Source of the DNA: Methylorubrum sp. B1-46
Lineage (GTDB): Bacteria; Pseudomonadota; Alphaproteobacteria; Rhizobiales; Beijerinckiaceae
Length of the DNA: 64,000 nucleotides
NCBI RefSeq assembly: GCF_021117295.1
Contig: NZ_CP088247.1
Span: 5,285,001 to 5,349,000, forward strand
Direction of reading: 5' to 3'
The position numbers and the translations under genes were made by a program. Under the pieces are notes generated by a model. It did not search any database and was not told the origin of the DNA. It saw nothing but the letters and a program-made list of their open reading frames with translations. Numbering within the stretch: position 1 is the first letter of the stretch; each line of letters opens with the position of its first letter. Positions 28,702 through 37,120 of this stretch are shown piece by piece.

Positions 28702-29760
28702 ATGAACCCTTACCGCGATCTACCGGCCGAGCGGTTCTGGCGCAAGGCGGTGGCGGGCGTGCCGCCCTTCGCCATCGATCCGGGCCCGCGCGACAGCTTC
28801 CGCATCGCGCGTACCGACCGGGTCGCGACCGCCGGCTCCTGTTTCGCGCAGCGCGTGTCGCAGGCGCTCGCGCGCGGCGGATTCCGCTACCACGTCACCG
28901 AGACCGCGCCGGAGGGAATGGGAGAGGCGGAAGCGTCGGCGCGCCAGTACGGCACCTTCTCGGCGCGCTACGGCAATCTCTACGGCCCCCGCCAATTCGT
29001 GCAGTTGTTCGACCGGGCCTTCGGCGTCTTCGAGCCGGAATTGAAGGCGTGGCGGCGGGAGGACGGGCGCTTCGTCGATCCGTTCCGCCCGACGATCGAG
29101 CCCGACGGCTTTGCCGACGAGGCCGCGGTAATCGAAGCCCGCGATCACCATCTCGCTCAGGTGCGTACGCTCTTCGAGAGCCTTGACGTGTTGGTCGTGA
29201 CGCTCGGCCTCACCGAGGGCTGGCGCTGCCGGACCGACGGGGCGGCACTCTCGCTCGCGCCGGGTGTCGCCGGCGGGCAATTCGATCCGGACGAGGTCGC
29301 CTTCGTCAACGCGAGCACCGCGGAGGTGATCGCCGACGTCTCGGGCTTTCTCGACCGCCTCTGGAACGTGAACCCGGCGGCGCGCGTCATCCTCACGGTC
29401 TCGCCGGTACCGCTGATCGCGACCTATCGCGACCAGCATGTGCTCGTTGCGAACGCCCACTCGAAGGCGGTCCTGCGTGCCGCAGCCGGCGAAGTGTGCG
29501 AGCGCGGCGATCCGCGCCTCGTCTACTTCCCCTCCTACGAGATCATCACCGGCCACACCAACGGCGGGCGCTACTACGAGGAGGACCAGCGCAGCATCGC
29601 CGAGGCCGGCGTCGCCCACGTGATGCGCAGCTTCATGGCGAGTTTCTCGCCCGAATCGGTCGAGAGGCGGGAGCCGCCGTCTCGTGTCAGCGAGGCGGAG
29701 TTCGCCGGCACGGCGGGCGTCGTCTGCGACGAGGAGACGATCGAGCGCAGCCTCGCCTGA
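28702..29760 (+). CDS. GSCFA-domain protein
   Basis: Protein of 352 residues. TAGSCFAQRVSQAL (residues 44-57) contains the GSCFA motif, and VLVVTLGLTEGW, ILTVSPVPLIATYRDQHVLV and YFPSYEIITGH follow as in the family. GSCFA proteins are related to GDSL/SGNH esterases; the GSC serine or cysteine is the presumed nucleophile and the function is unknown, probably acyl transfer to cell-surface glycans. ATG 28702 is chosen because it starts the conserved region; a 248-residue in-frame upstream extension is antisense to the WcbI gene. Confidence 0.82.
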   Translation: MNPYRDLPAERFWRKAVAGVPPFAIDPGPRDSFRIARTDRVATAGSCFAQRVSQALARGGFRYHVTETAPEGMGEAEASARQYGTFSARYGNLYGPRQFVQLFDRAFGVFEPELKAWRREDGRFVDPFRPTIEPDGFADEAAVIEARDHHLAQVRTLFESLDVLVVTLGLTEGWRCRTDGAALSLAPGVAGGQFDPDEVAFVNASTAEVIADVSGFLDRLWNVNPAARVILTVSPVPLIATYRDQHVLVANAHSKAVLRAAAGEVCERGDPRLVYFPSYEIITGHTNGGRYYEEDQRSIAEAGVAHVMRSFMASFSPESVERREPPSRVSEAEFAGTAGVVCDEETIERSLA

Positions 29761-29807
29761 CCGAGGCGCGGATGCGCCGTCTTGACGGGATCCGGTCCGA
29801 GGCGGCG

Positions 29808-30737
29808 CTACTTGAGATGGGCGAAGTAGACGTCGCCGGCGGCCCGTTTCAGTTCAGCCCCTGCATCGCGGCCGATCGCATCGGCCTCCGCGGTCAAACC
29901 TTCACGGTGGACGGCCCAGTGGCGGCTGCCATCCGGCAGGAAGAGCAGACCATCGAGGATGATGCGATCACCCTCGACCTGCGCGAGCGCGGCGATGGGC
30001 GTGCGGCAGGAGCCGTCGAGCTCGGCCAGCAGCCCGCGCTCCGCATCGAGCGCCGTCGTCGTGGTGGCGCAGGCTACCGGCGCCAGCAACGCCCGAATCG
30101 CTTCGTCCCCGGACCGGCACTCGATTCCGAGCGCCCCCTGCGCCACGGCCGGCAGCATTTCCTCCACGGGGAGGATGCTGCGCGCGACCTCCGTCATCCC
30201 GAGCCGCTGGAGGCCGGCGAGCGCCAACAGCGTGGCGTCGCATTCCCCGGCTTCGAGCTTGCGCAGTCGGGTATTGGCGTTGCCGCGAAGGGGCACGATG
30301 GTGAGATCGGGCCGGTGCATTAGCACCTGAGCGCCCCGCCGCAGCGATGACGTGCCGACGCGGGCACCGGGCGGCAGTTCGGTAAGGCCGTTGGCCGCGC
30401 CCGCGCTGAGGAAAGCATCGCGCGGGTCATCCCGCTCCAGGATGCAGGCGATCGCGAGCCCGTCGGGCAGCCAAGTCTCCACATCCTTCATGGAGTGGAC
30501 GGCGACATCGATCGTGTCGGCGAAGAGCGCCTGCTCCAGTTCCTTGGTGAACAATCCCTTGCCGCCGATCTCGGAGAGCGGCCGGTCGAGCACCCGATCG
30601 GCCACCGTCGAGACGACGACGATCTCCGTCTCCAGCCCCGGATGGGCGGCGACGATCCGATCGCGGACCATGCCGGTCTGTGCGAGCGCCATCGGGCTGC
30701 CGCGGGTTCCGATTCTCAGTGGTCGCGAGAGAGTCAT
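29808..30737 (-). CDS. hemC: Hydroxymethylbilane synthase (porphobilinogen deaminase)
   Basis: Enzyme of 309 residues polymerising four porphobilinogens into hydroxymethylbilane for heme and bacteriochlorophyll. Motifs: LRIGTRGSPMALAQTGMV at the N-terminus, VHSMKDVETWLPDGLAIACI near residue 80, RRGAQVLMHRPDL, and the cofactor-attachment cysteine in AELDGSCRTPIAALA near 240. ATG 30737 gives the family N-terminus; 44 residues upstream are not conserved. It is convergent with the GSCFA gene. Confidence 0.96.
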   Translation of the reverse strand: MTLSRPLRIGTRGSPMALAQTGMVRDRIVAAHPGLETEIVVVSTVADRVLDRPLSEIGGKGLFTKELEQALFADTIDVAVHSMKDVETWLPDGLAIACILERDDPRDAFLSAGAANGLTELPPGARVGTSSLRRGAQVLMHRPDLTIVPLRGNANTRLRKLEAGECDATLLALAGLQRLGMTEVARSILPVEEMLPAVAQGALGIECRSGDEAIRALLAPVACATTTTALDAERGLLAELDGSCRTPIAALAQVEGDRIILDGLLFLPDGSRHWAVHREGLTAEADAIGRDAGAELKRAAGDVYFAHLK

Positions 30738-30934
30738 GCTCGCGCTGTACCCGAGACGGCGACGCCCGTCACGCGTCGGCGCACATCCCCGTCCGCGTTG
30801 GATCGAGAGCCGTGCGCGACGCTTTGTCGGAAAACTTTTCGATGGGGGCTGGACAGGCCGCCCGCCCATTGCTAATTCGCCGCCATCGCACGGGACTGGT
30901 GGCCCGGCGGTCCAGCCTCTCCAAAAGAGGCTGC

Positions 30935-31010
<76 letters not shown>

Positions 31011-31365
31011 ATCAAATACCTGGAATGACAGAGTTCTCCCCGAGGCGCCCATGTGGCGCCTTTGTCGTTTCCGGGCCTTGGTCGGGGACCGCTCCGATGG
31101 CCTTCACCCACATGTCCGGTTCGTCTTCCTCGCGCATGCGCTCGCCTTTGATGCGCGACTGCGGCGGATCGGCCGGCCATCGGCTCCCCCTCCCTTGGGT
31201 GCCCGCCTTTCCACGCCATGTCGTCCGTCTCGCAACGGAGGCGCACAGATGGATCGTCAGCGCGACCGCGACGCAAAGGGAAGAGCTGATCGAAGATGCC
31301 CGGAGCAGACCGGCGGGGCGAGCCGAAGGAGCGATCGGGCACGGTGCGGACACAGTCCCGGCCGG
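31011..31365. other. Intergenic region with at most a doubtful 41-residue ORF
   Basis: Apart from the hairpin at 31043-31061, the only coding-like element is a minus-strand frame 31012-31137 (start MREEDEPDMWVKAIG), preceded by GGCGAG. It has no recognised family and overlaps the hairpin, so I do not call it a gene. Confidence 0.35.
31043..31061 (+). terminator. Hairpin after tRNA-Lys
   Basis: Seven-base perfect arms aggcgcc and ggcgcct with a five-base loop, followed by ttgt. It lies 32 bases past the tRNA and is a plausible terminator for it. Confidence 0.6.
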
Positions 31366-32439
31366 TCAGGCCCCCCTCGCGAGTTCCGTCGTGATGTGTT
31401 TCACCGAGGGCGTCACCAGCGCCACGAACTGCGCCTCACGCAGGCGGCGGAACGGCTCGGATCCTTCGCGATAGCCGCGGGCACCGAACTGGAGCATGGC
31501 GGCCTGCGCCGCCTCCAGCGCAAGGAACGACACGTCGAGGCGAAGCCGCAGGGTGTCGAGGAAGGTGGCGCGGTCGGTCTCGGCATGACGCTTGACGTCT
31601 GCCGCGACCCGCTCGTGTAACGCGTCGGCGCGGGCCTCGATGGTCTCAAACCCGAGCGGCAGGAACCGACCGTCGTGGCGGCCGCGGGCATCCTCGCGCA
31701 TCAGGCGGGCGACGCCGCGGGCGAGCCCCAGCCCCATTCCGGTCTGGAGCAGGACGAAGCCGTTGCGGATGCGCGGCACAAAGGCGCCCGCGTCGTGGGC
31801 GATCACGTCGGCGTCCGGGAGGTATGCGTCGCGCACCATCACGGTGACGGTGCCGGTTCCTTCGAGGGCGACGAAGCGGGCGTTGGCGGAGATCGCGACA
31901 GCCTCGCTGCCAGCCTCGAACAAGCCCATCACCCGCCGCCCGTCGGGCAGCGAGAAGATGCCGGCGAAACGGTGGCCGGGAGCGAGGTTCGAGACCCAGG
32001 GCAGGCGCCCGCGCACCCGGTAGCCCGCGCCCTCGCGCTCACCGCGGAGCGCCAGCGGTTCGATGCCGGAAAACGCCTTCATCGGGTTCGACAGCCCGGT
32101 GCCGCCGAGCCCCGCGCCGTCGGTGAGGGCGGCGAGGTGGCGGCGCGCGCCCGGTTCCTCGGAGCGGGCGAGGTACCAGACCAGCGCAGCCTGGCACCAC
32201 ATGCAGAAGGCGGTGGAGAGGCAGGCCTCGCCCGCTTGCGCCATCGCATCGATCGCCGCGAGCAGGCCTGCGGGCGAACCGTCGATATGGTGGGCGTAGG
32301 CCCCGGCCGCCCCGAGCGCCCGCAGCACGTCGTCCGGGTAGGCCCCGGCATCGATCGCCGCGAGGCGGGGGCGCAGGTCCTCGCGCACGATGTCCGCGAC
32401 CGTTCGAGGCGAGGGCGCGATGCGGGCGGATGCCACCAT
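31366..32439 (-). CDS. Acyl-CoA-dehydrogenase-like flavoprotein (SfnB/DszC type)
   Basis: Protein of 357 residues with the acyl-CoA dehydrogenase fold: N-terminal helical domain (TVADIVREDLRPRLAAIDAG), middle beta domain with FSGIEPLALRGEREGAGYRV, and a C-terminal helical bundle. It lacks the canonical dehydrogenase signatures around the catalytic glutamate, like SfnB/DszC-type reductases and monooxygenases. It is the last gene of an operon after an ABC importer of the sulfonate type and an OsmC protein, so a role in using an imported organosulfur or similar compound is inferred. ATG 32439 lies 7 bases beyond the osmC stop. Confidence 0.75.
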   Translation of the reverse strand: MVASARIAPSPRTVADIVREDLRPRLAAIDAGAYPDDVLRALGAAGAYAHHIDGSPAGLLAAIDAMAQAGEACLSTAFCMWCQAALVWYLARSEEPGARRHLAALTDGAGLGGTGLSNPMKAFSGIEPLALRGEREGAGYRVRGRLPWVSNLAPGHRFAGIFSLPDGRRVMGLFEAGSEAVAISANARFVALEGTGTVTVMVRDAYLPDADVIAHDAGAFVPRIRNGFVLLQTGMGLGLARGVARLMREDARGRHDGRFLPLGFETIEARADALHERVAADVKRHAETDRATFLDTLRLRLDVSFLALEAAQAAMLQFGARGYREGSEPFRRLREAQFVALVTPSVKHITTELARGA

Positions 32440-32446
32440 GGCGGAG

Positions 32447-32989
32447 TCAGGCCCGGGCGAGAGTGACGGAGACCGGGTTCTGCACGGTGTTGAGCACCGG
32501 CGACCATTGCGCGGCATGGGCCACGAGGGCGTCGAGCTCGTCCGGGCTCGCGCCGTCGATGTCGAGATGGGCTTTCAGCCGGACGGCGGTGAGCCCGACC
32601 GGCTTCTCCGAGAGGTCGCCCGTGCCCCAGACCGAGGTGATGTTGATGTCGCCCTCCGATTCGATCGTGATGCCGCGCACGGTCCAGCCGCGGGCGACCG
32701 CATTGGCCTGGAGCCCGACCGCGACGCAGGTGCCGAGCGCGGCGAGCAGCGCCTCGGTCGGGTTCGGTGCGGTGTCGTCGCCGAGAAGCGCGGGCGGCTC
32801 GTCGACGATGTGGGCGTCGAGGTTGCGGACGTAGTTGAGATGGCGGAAGCGGCGCCCCTCGGCGATGGTTTTCGCCCGCACGGTCTTCACCACGGACGGA
32901 TCGGCGCGGCCCCTCTCGGACAGTGCCTGGAGCTTGTCGCGGTCGATCGTTTCGAAGGTCTGAACGATCTCACGGGCGGTAGCGGACAT
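32447..32989 (-). CDS. OsmC-family protein
   Basis: Protein of 180 residues with the OsmC/Ohr fold: ALGTCVAVGLQANAVARGW carries the single peroxidatic-type cysteine, and an earlier region RRFRHLNYVRNLDAHIVDEP and the NPTEALLAALG helix start match the OsmC branch. A second conserved cysteine is not apparent, so peroxidase activity of the Ohr kind is uncertain. ATG 32989 begins MSATAREIVQTFE; sequence upstream belongs to the permease. Genes of this kind often accompany sulfonate uptake operons. Confidence 0.85.
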   Translation of the reverse strand: MSATAREIVQTFETIDRDKLQALSERGRADPSVVKTVRAKTIAEGRRFRHLNYVRNLDAHIVDEPPALLGDDTAPNPTEALLAALGTCVAVGLQANAVARGWTVRGITIESEGDINITSVWGTGDLSEKPVGLTAVRLKAHLDIDGASPDELDALVAHAAQWSPVLNTVQNPVSVTLARA

Positions 32990-33003
32990 TTTGAAACCAA
33001 TCC

Positions 33004-33834
33004 TTAGGTGGCGGGAATCCAGCGGGCACGGGCAGCGAGCCGACCGAGTACGCTGTCGAGGGCGTAGCCGATCAGGCCGATCAGCAGGACGACGGCGGCG
33101 AGCCGGTCGTAGGAGAGAGTGTCGCGGGCGTCGTTGATGGCGTAGCCGAGCCCACTCGTGACCCCGAGAGATTCGGCCGGCACCAGCACGATCCAGGCGA
33201 CGCCAAGCGCCAACCGCAAGCCCGTCAGGATGTCCTGCAGCACCGCGGGCACCACGACGGTCAGGAGGGTGGCGAGGCGGCCGGCGCCGAGGTTGCGCGC
33301 CATGGCGAGCCAGACCGGATCGACCCGCTTCACCCCAGCGGCCGTGGCGAACAGGATCGGCCAGATCGCGGCCGCCGCGATCAGGAAGACGATGGCCCCG
33401 TCCCAACTCGGGAAGGCCAGCACCGCCACCGGCATCCAGGCGAGCGGCGAGATCATCCGCAGCAACTGGAACGGCGGCTGGAGGATGCGCTCAGCCAGCC
33501 GCGACGATCCCATCAGCAGCCCGAGCGGCGCGCCGAGCCCGAAGGCGGCGAGGAGCCCCTGGCCGATCCGTAAGAGGCTTGGGGCGGCAGCCCGCCACGC
33601 CTCGCCGGAAGTCAGCAGCTCGGCGAAGGAGGCCAGCGCCGGGCCAGGGGCGAAACCGGCAAATGCCGCGTAGGCCGGCACAGCCTCCAGCACGAGGCCG
33701 GCGGCGAACCAGACCAGGCCGAGCCCGGCGAGTCCGACGAGTGGCGCCAGCCGGTCGAGCACCGGGCCGATCCGGGTCGGGCGGCGCGGCGGCACGGCCG
33801 CGACCTCGGCGGCGAGGGTGGCGCCCCCGCTCAC
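33004..33834 (-). CDS. ABC transporter permease, SsuC/TauC/NrtB type
   Basis: Inner-membrane permease of 276 residues with six predicted helices and the EAA-like loop GVKRVDPVWLAMARNLGAGR, followed by AVLQDILTGLRLALGVAWIV, characteristic of sulfonate/taurine/nitrate importers. The GTG start at 33834 overlaps the stop of the upstream binding-protein gene (GTGA); a longer start 13 codons upstream would overlap it by 43 bases and is less likely. Confidence 0.88.
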   Translation of the reverse strand: MSGGATLAAEVAAVPPRRPTRIGPVLDRLAPLVGLAGLGLVWFAAGLVLEAVPAYAAFAGFAPGPALASFAELLTSGEAWRAAAPSLLRIGQGLLAAFGLGAPLGLLMGSSRLAERILQPPFQLLRMISPLAWMPVAVLAFPSWDGAIVFLIAAAAIWPILFATAAGVKRVDPVWLAMARNLGAGRLATLLTVVVPAVLQDILTGLRLALGVAWIVLVPAESLGVTSGLGYAINDARDTLSYDRLAAVVLLIGLIGYALDSVLGRLAARARWIPAT

Positions 33835-35042
33835 AGGCTCAGGGTCTCCTGGCGGGTGAGCGCGGCCGGCCATTCGGGATGGCGCTTCAGGGCCGCGGCA
33901 ACGAAGCGGTCGTCCACGAGGTCGCGCGCCACGAAGTCCGGATCGAGGCCCTTCAGGAAGGTGGCATCGCCTTCGACCACGGTGTTGCCCATCGCCTCGA
34001 CGATGAGCTTCGTCGCCGACGGGTAGGGCCAGGGCTGGAAATCGATGCGCCGCGCCACCCAGTCAGGATGGCGGATCGCACCGCTGCGCTCGTAGGCTTG
34101 CCCGTAATCGGTGGTCGCCTTGATCACCACATCGGCCGGCATCGGAAGGTAGCCGCGGCCCTCCTTCGAGATCAGGCGGGCGACGTCCTCGCGGTTCTTC
34201 ACGCAATAGGCCTGCGCCCGCACGATCGCCTCGACGGCCTTGCCGGTCCATTCGGGATTTAGGCTCACCTGCCGCTCGTGGGCGACGACGACGCAGCAGG
34301 GATGGTTCTTCCAGATGTCGCCGGTGAAGCGGAGCATCCGCGCGCCGGCCTTGAGTTCGCCCAAAGCATTGAAGGGCTCGGCGACGATGTAGCCGTCGAT
34401 CTTGCCCGCTGCGAGCGCCGCCGGCATCTCGGGCGGTGGCAGGATCTGGAGGGCGCACTCACTCGGGCCGGCCTCGCCGCGGATCACCGGTGTCACACCG
34501 GATTGACGCAGGGCGTATTGCAGCACGACGTTGTGCATCGAGTACCAGTAGGGCACCGCGACACGCTTGCCGGCGAGGCCCTTGAAGTCCTCGATCCCGC
34601 TCTTGCCGCCGACGACGATGCCGGAGCCGTTGGTGTGAGCCCAGGCCAGGACCTTTACCGGGAACTTGTTGTTGTAGCGCATCCAGACCGGGATCGGTTT
34701 CAGGAGATGCGCGAGGTTGAACTTGCCCGCCGCGAACCCTTCGACCAGGGCCGACCACGAGCGCACCGGCGTCGGCTCGGCGACTTTGAGGCCGGCTTCC
34801 TCGAAATAGCCCTTGGCGTGGGCGACGAGGAGCGCGGTGGCATCGGTGATCGGCAGGTAGCCGATGCGGACGGTCTCGTCGTCGGCCGCATGCGCCGCCC
34901 GGCCCGACAACCCGAGTGCCCCGCCGCCGAGGAGCGCAGCGAGGCCGCCGCGGGCAAGCGCGTCGAGGGTATCGCGCCGCGTCCAGTCGGCACGCGTCCA
35001 TTCGTGTGTCCACAGGGCGGAGAGGTCGTCGGGGGCGCTCAT
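33831..35042 (-). CDS. ABC transporter substrate-binding protein (SsuA/TauA/NrtA-like)
   Basis: Protein of 403 residues. An unusually long N-terminal leader contains a twin-arginine (TRRDTLDALARGG) followed by a hydrophobic stretch and AAHA, a plausible Tat signal, suggesting folded export. The mature part is a type II periplasmic binding fold of the NMT1/SsuA class: VRIGYLPITDATALLVAHAK, then GKSGIEDFKGLAGKRVAVPY. It sits between the ATPase and permease genes. Sequence alone does not tell sulfonate, taurine, nitrate or a thiamine precursor apart. Confidence 0.85.
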   Translation of the reverse strand: MSAPDDLSALWTHEWTRADWTRRDTLDALARGGLAALLGGGALGLSGRAAHAADDETVRIGYLPITDATALLVAHAKGYFEEAGLKVAEPTPVRSWSALVEGFAAGKFNLAHLLKPIPVWMRYNNKFPVKVLAWAHTNGSGIVVGGKSGIEDFKGLAGKRVAVPYWYSMHNVVLQYALRQSGVTPVIRGEAGPSECALQILPPPEMPAALAAGKIDGYIVAEPFNALGELKAGARMLRFTGDIWKNHPCCVVVAHERQVSLNPEWTGKAVEAIVRAQAYCVKNREDVARLISKEGRGYLPMPADVVIKATTDYGQAYERSGAIRHPDWVARRIDFQPWPYPSATKLIVEAMGNTVVEGDATFLKGLDPDFVARDLVDDRFVAAALKRHPEWPAALTRQETLSL

Positions 35043-35072
35043 CTGGTCTCGGTTCTTTTGGGATTTTTCGGG

Positions 35073-35792
35073 TCAGGCGGCGGCACGCTGGGGCGCGGTC
35101 GGCCCGAGGCGGCGAAGCGCGGCTTCCGCGTCGTCGCCGAGCGCAAAGTCGTCCGCGACGCGGGCCGGGCGGCCGGCGAGCACCACGGCGCGTCGGGCGA
35201 GGGCCGCCACGTCGGCCAGATCGTGGGTGACGACGATCAGGGTCAGTCCGCGCGCCTCGGCGAGCCGCAGCACGTCGGCGCGCAAGCTCGCCCGCATCTC
35301 GGGATCGAGCGCGGAGAACGGTTCGTCGAGGAGCAGGATGCGCGGCCGGCTCGCCAGCGCGCGGGCGAGCGCCACCCGCTGCTGCTGGCCGCCGGAGAGC
35401 TGATGCGGCTTGGCCTCCGCCCGCTCGGTCAGGCCGAGATCGTCGAGCAGGCGCCGGGCTTCCGCTACGCTCTCGCCGCGCCCGAGCCGGGCCGGCAGCA
35501 GCACATTGTCGAGGACGGTTGCCCACGGGAGCAGCGCGGGCCGCTGGAACATCACCGTGCAGCCCGGCACCGGCCCACGCACGGGCGCGCCATCGACCTG
35601 CACCGTGCCCGAGGACGGGGCGACGAGTCCGGCGAGGATCTGCAAGAGCGTCGACTTTCCGACGCCGGAGCGGCCGACGATGCCGACACGCTCTCCCGCC
35701 CCCACCGCGAGATCGACGCGGTCGAGCACCGGCGCGGAGCCATAACGGTAGGCGACCGAGGCGAGGGCAAGGTGGGGCAAGGAACGCGTCAT
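35073..35792 (-). CDS. ABC transporter ATPase, SsuB/TauB type
   Basis: ATPase of 239 residues: Walker A VGRSGVGKSTLLQ, Q-loop MFQRPALLPW, signature QLSGGQQQRVALARALA, Walker B ILLLDEPFSALDP and H-loop VTHDLADV. First gene of the five-gene operon ATPase, binding protein, permease, OsmC, acyl-CoA-dehydrogenase-like; gaps are 30, -4, 14 and 7 bases. Confidence 0.9.
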   Translation of the reverse strand: MTRSLPHLALASVAYRYGSAPVLDRVDLAVGAGERVGIVGRSGVGKSTLLQILAGLVAPSSGTVQVDGAPVRGPVPGCTVMFQRPALLPWATVLDNVLLPARLGRGESVAEARRLLDDLGLTERAEAKPHQLSGGQQQRVALARALASRPRILLLDEPFSALDPEMRASLRADVLRLAEARGLTLIVVTHDLADVAALARRAVVLAGRPARVADDFALGDDAEAALRRLGPTAPQRAAA

Positions 35793-36116
35793 CGGCTCTT
35801 GGAATCGGGCGCGGCTGCGCCGTCCCCGGCCTCAAGAGCCGGTGATCGGCACCGAAGGCCGTGTTTAGTCAAGATCATCGATCGATGGGGGCAAGATCAA
35901 TGACTGCAAAATCCAAATATCAGCCGGTTTCAGGAAGATTTTTCTGCGCAATGATGCGGCAATGATGCGTTTCGTCTTGGCGAGCTCAAAAGGGCATCGA
36001 CAGCCGCCGCTTTGATCGCCGCGCGAGGCAAGTCCTTGCGTCCCTCGTCCCCTGCCCGCGGTCCAACCGCATCGGCCGGTCGTCCTGCGACGGCTCTGGC
36101 TTGGCCGAGGAGGACG
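35793..36116. other. Operon upstream region, otherwise unassigned
   Basis: Contains the presumed promoter of the ABC operon and the palindrome at 35876-35887. Nothing coding is recognisable; the downstream half is GC-rich and may be part of the decayed locus that follows. Confidence 0.4.
35876..35887. promoter_or_regulatory. 12-bp perfect palindrome upstream of the ABC operon
   Basis: The sequence catcgatcgatg equals its own reverse complement and lies about 84 bases upstream of the first operon gene. It is a candidate operator; no regulator gene is adjacent, and GATC-rich palindromes can also occur by chance. Confidence 0.3.
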
Positions 36117-36462
36117 GATGTGGCGGCGATCCCTCGCGAGATCAGGCTCACCGAGGGGCGCCGCCGCCTCGACGTGATCTGGGAAGTGATCTTGATCTGG
36201 GAAGTGATCTGGGAGGACGGCTCGGCCTCGCAGCTCACAGCCGACACCCTGCAAGCGCACAGATGGTGCGGGCCGGGATCGACGGCTTGCCGTCCGCATG
36301 CCCCGCTGATCTCGCCATCTCTGCGGTCGAGCCGGTCGGCGCCGACGCGGTCACTCTCGCCTTTGCCCGGCAGGCACGACCACGGAATCGTCTCGTGGCC
36401 GTAGCTGCGGGCCCTGGCCGAAGACGCAGCGGCGAGCAAAGTGGACTCAAGTGTTTCGGCGT
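36117..36462 (+). pseudogene. Decayed DUF971-domain gene
   Basis: In frame from about 36120 one reads IPREIRLTEGRRRLDVIWE, then a duplicated IWEV block, then WEDGSASQLTADTLQAH, matching the start of DUF971 (the domain also found at the N-terminus of gamma-butyrobetaine hydroxylase). After about 36262 homology continues in another frame (DLAISAVEPVGADAVTLAFA). Near 36370 it returns to the first (GRHDHGIVSWP), then a TAG replaces the expected tyrosine codon before LRALAEDAAASK. Two frameshifts, an 18-bp tandem duplication and a stop show a dead gene of about 110 codons. Confidence 0.85.
36175..36210. repeat. 18-bp perfect tandem duplication in the DUF971 pseudogene
   Basis: The unit tgatctgggaagtgatct is present at 36175-36192 and again at 36193-36210. 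It adds six codons in frame. It is itself built from two tgatct steps, which may have seeded slippage. Confidence 0.95.
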
Positions 36463-36706
36463 CGAGCGCTGTTCGAAGTGAGCATTCGTGTCCCGGTCGG
36501 TGGGATGCCTGGGGATCCAGGCGCTACCGCTCGGTCGAAGCGGGTGTCCCAGGCGTCACGCACTTCTGTCGCGTTTTGGCGTATCGCCACGCCCAGCGCG
36601 CGGGGCCATGCATCCTCAGGCCGGTCGCTGTCGCCGAGGGCGACCTCGTCGCGCTGGAACGGGACACTCAGGATCGTTCGTCGACAGAGCCGATATGCAT
36701 GCCGTC

Positions 36707-37120
36707 TCAGGCGAAGGCGGCCTCTCGAACCTCGAGCACGGTCAGGCGTCGGATCTCGCCCGTTCGTGTGGCCCAATCGATGGACTGCCCCTTGCTCAAG
36801 CCGATCAGGGCTGCGCCGATCGGAGTCAGGATCGAAACCTTGCTCTGCTCGATGTCGGCCTCTCCAGGGTAGACCAGCGTCACGGATTGCGTCCTTCCCG
36901 TCGAATTGTCACGGAAGTCCACCCGGCTGCCCATGCGTGCGAAATCGCCTCGCGCCGCCCCGTTGCGGACGATCTGGACCCGGTCGAGTTCGTCCGAAAG
37001 AAAGGAAGCGACCTCCGGCGCGCGATCCATGGCGCTCGCTGCCAGCCGCGACAAACGTTCGTGGTCATCGGCCGTCATCTTGATGCGCGGCTTCGCCGCA
37101 CCAAGGAAAATCTTCTTCAA
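36707..37120 (-). CDS. rnk: Rnk-like nucleoside diphosphate kinase regulator (GreA/GreB fold)
   Basis: Protein of 137 residues: N-terminal helical hairpin (MTADDHERLSRLAASAM) and C-terminal GreA/B-type FKBP-like domain (VTLVYPGEADIEQSKVSILT, then PIGAALIGLSKGQSIDW). Rnk proteins bind RNA polymerase without the GreA coiled-coil tip. A TTG start at 37120 has AAGGA nine bases upstream; ATG at codon 15 is an alternative. A second, more divergent member lies at 38017-38466. Confidence 0.85.
   Translation of the reverse strand: MKKIFLGAAKPRIKMTADDHERLSRLAASAMDRAPEVASFLSDELDRVQIVRNGAARGDFARMGSRVDFRDNSTGRTQSVTLVYPGEADIEQSKVSILTPIGAALIGLSKGQSIDWATRTGEIRRLTVLEVREAAFA

Noticed and set aside
31012..31353. 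Minus-strand ORF of 113 residues next to tRNA-Lys
   Set aside because: Mostly low-quality composition, overlaps a terminator hairpin; only the last 41 codons look coding-like and have no known family.
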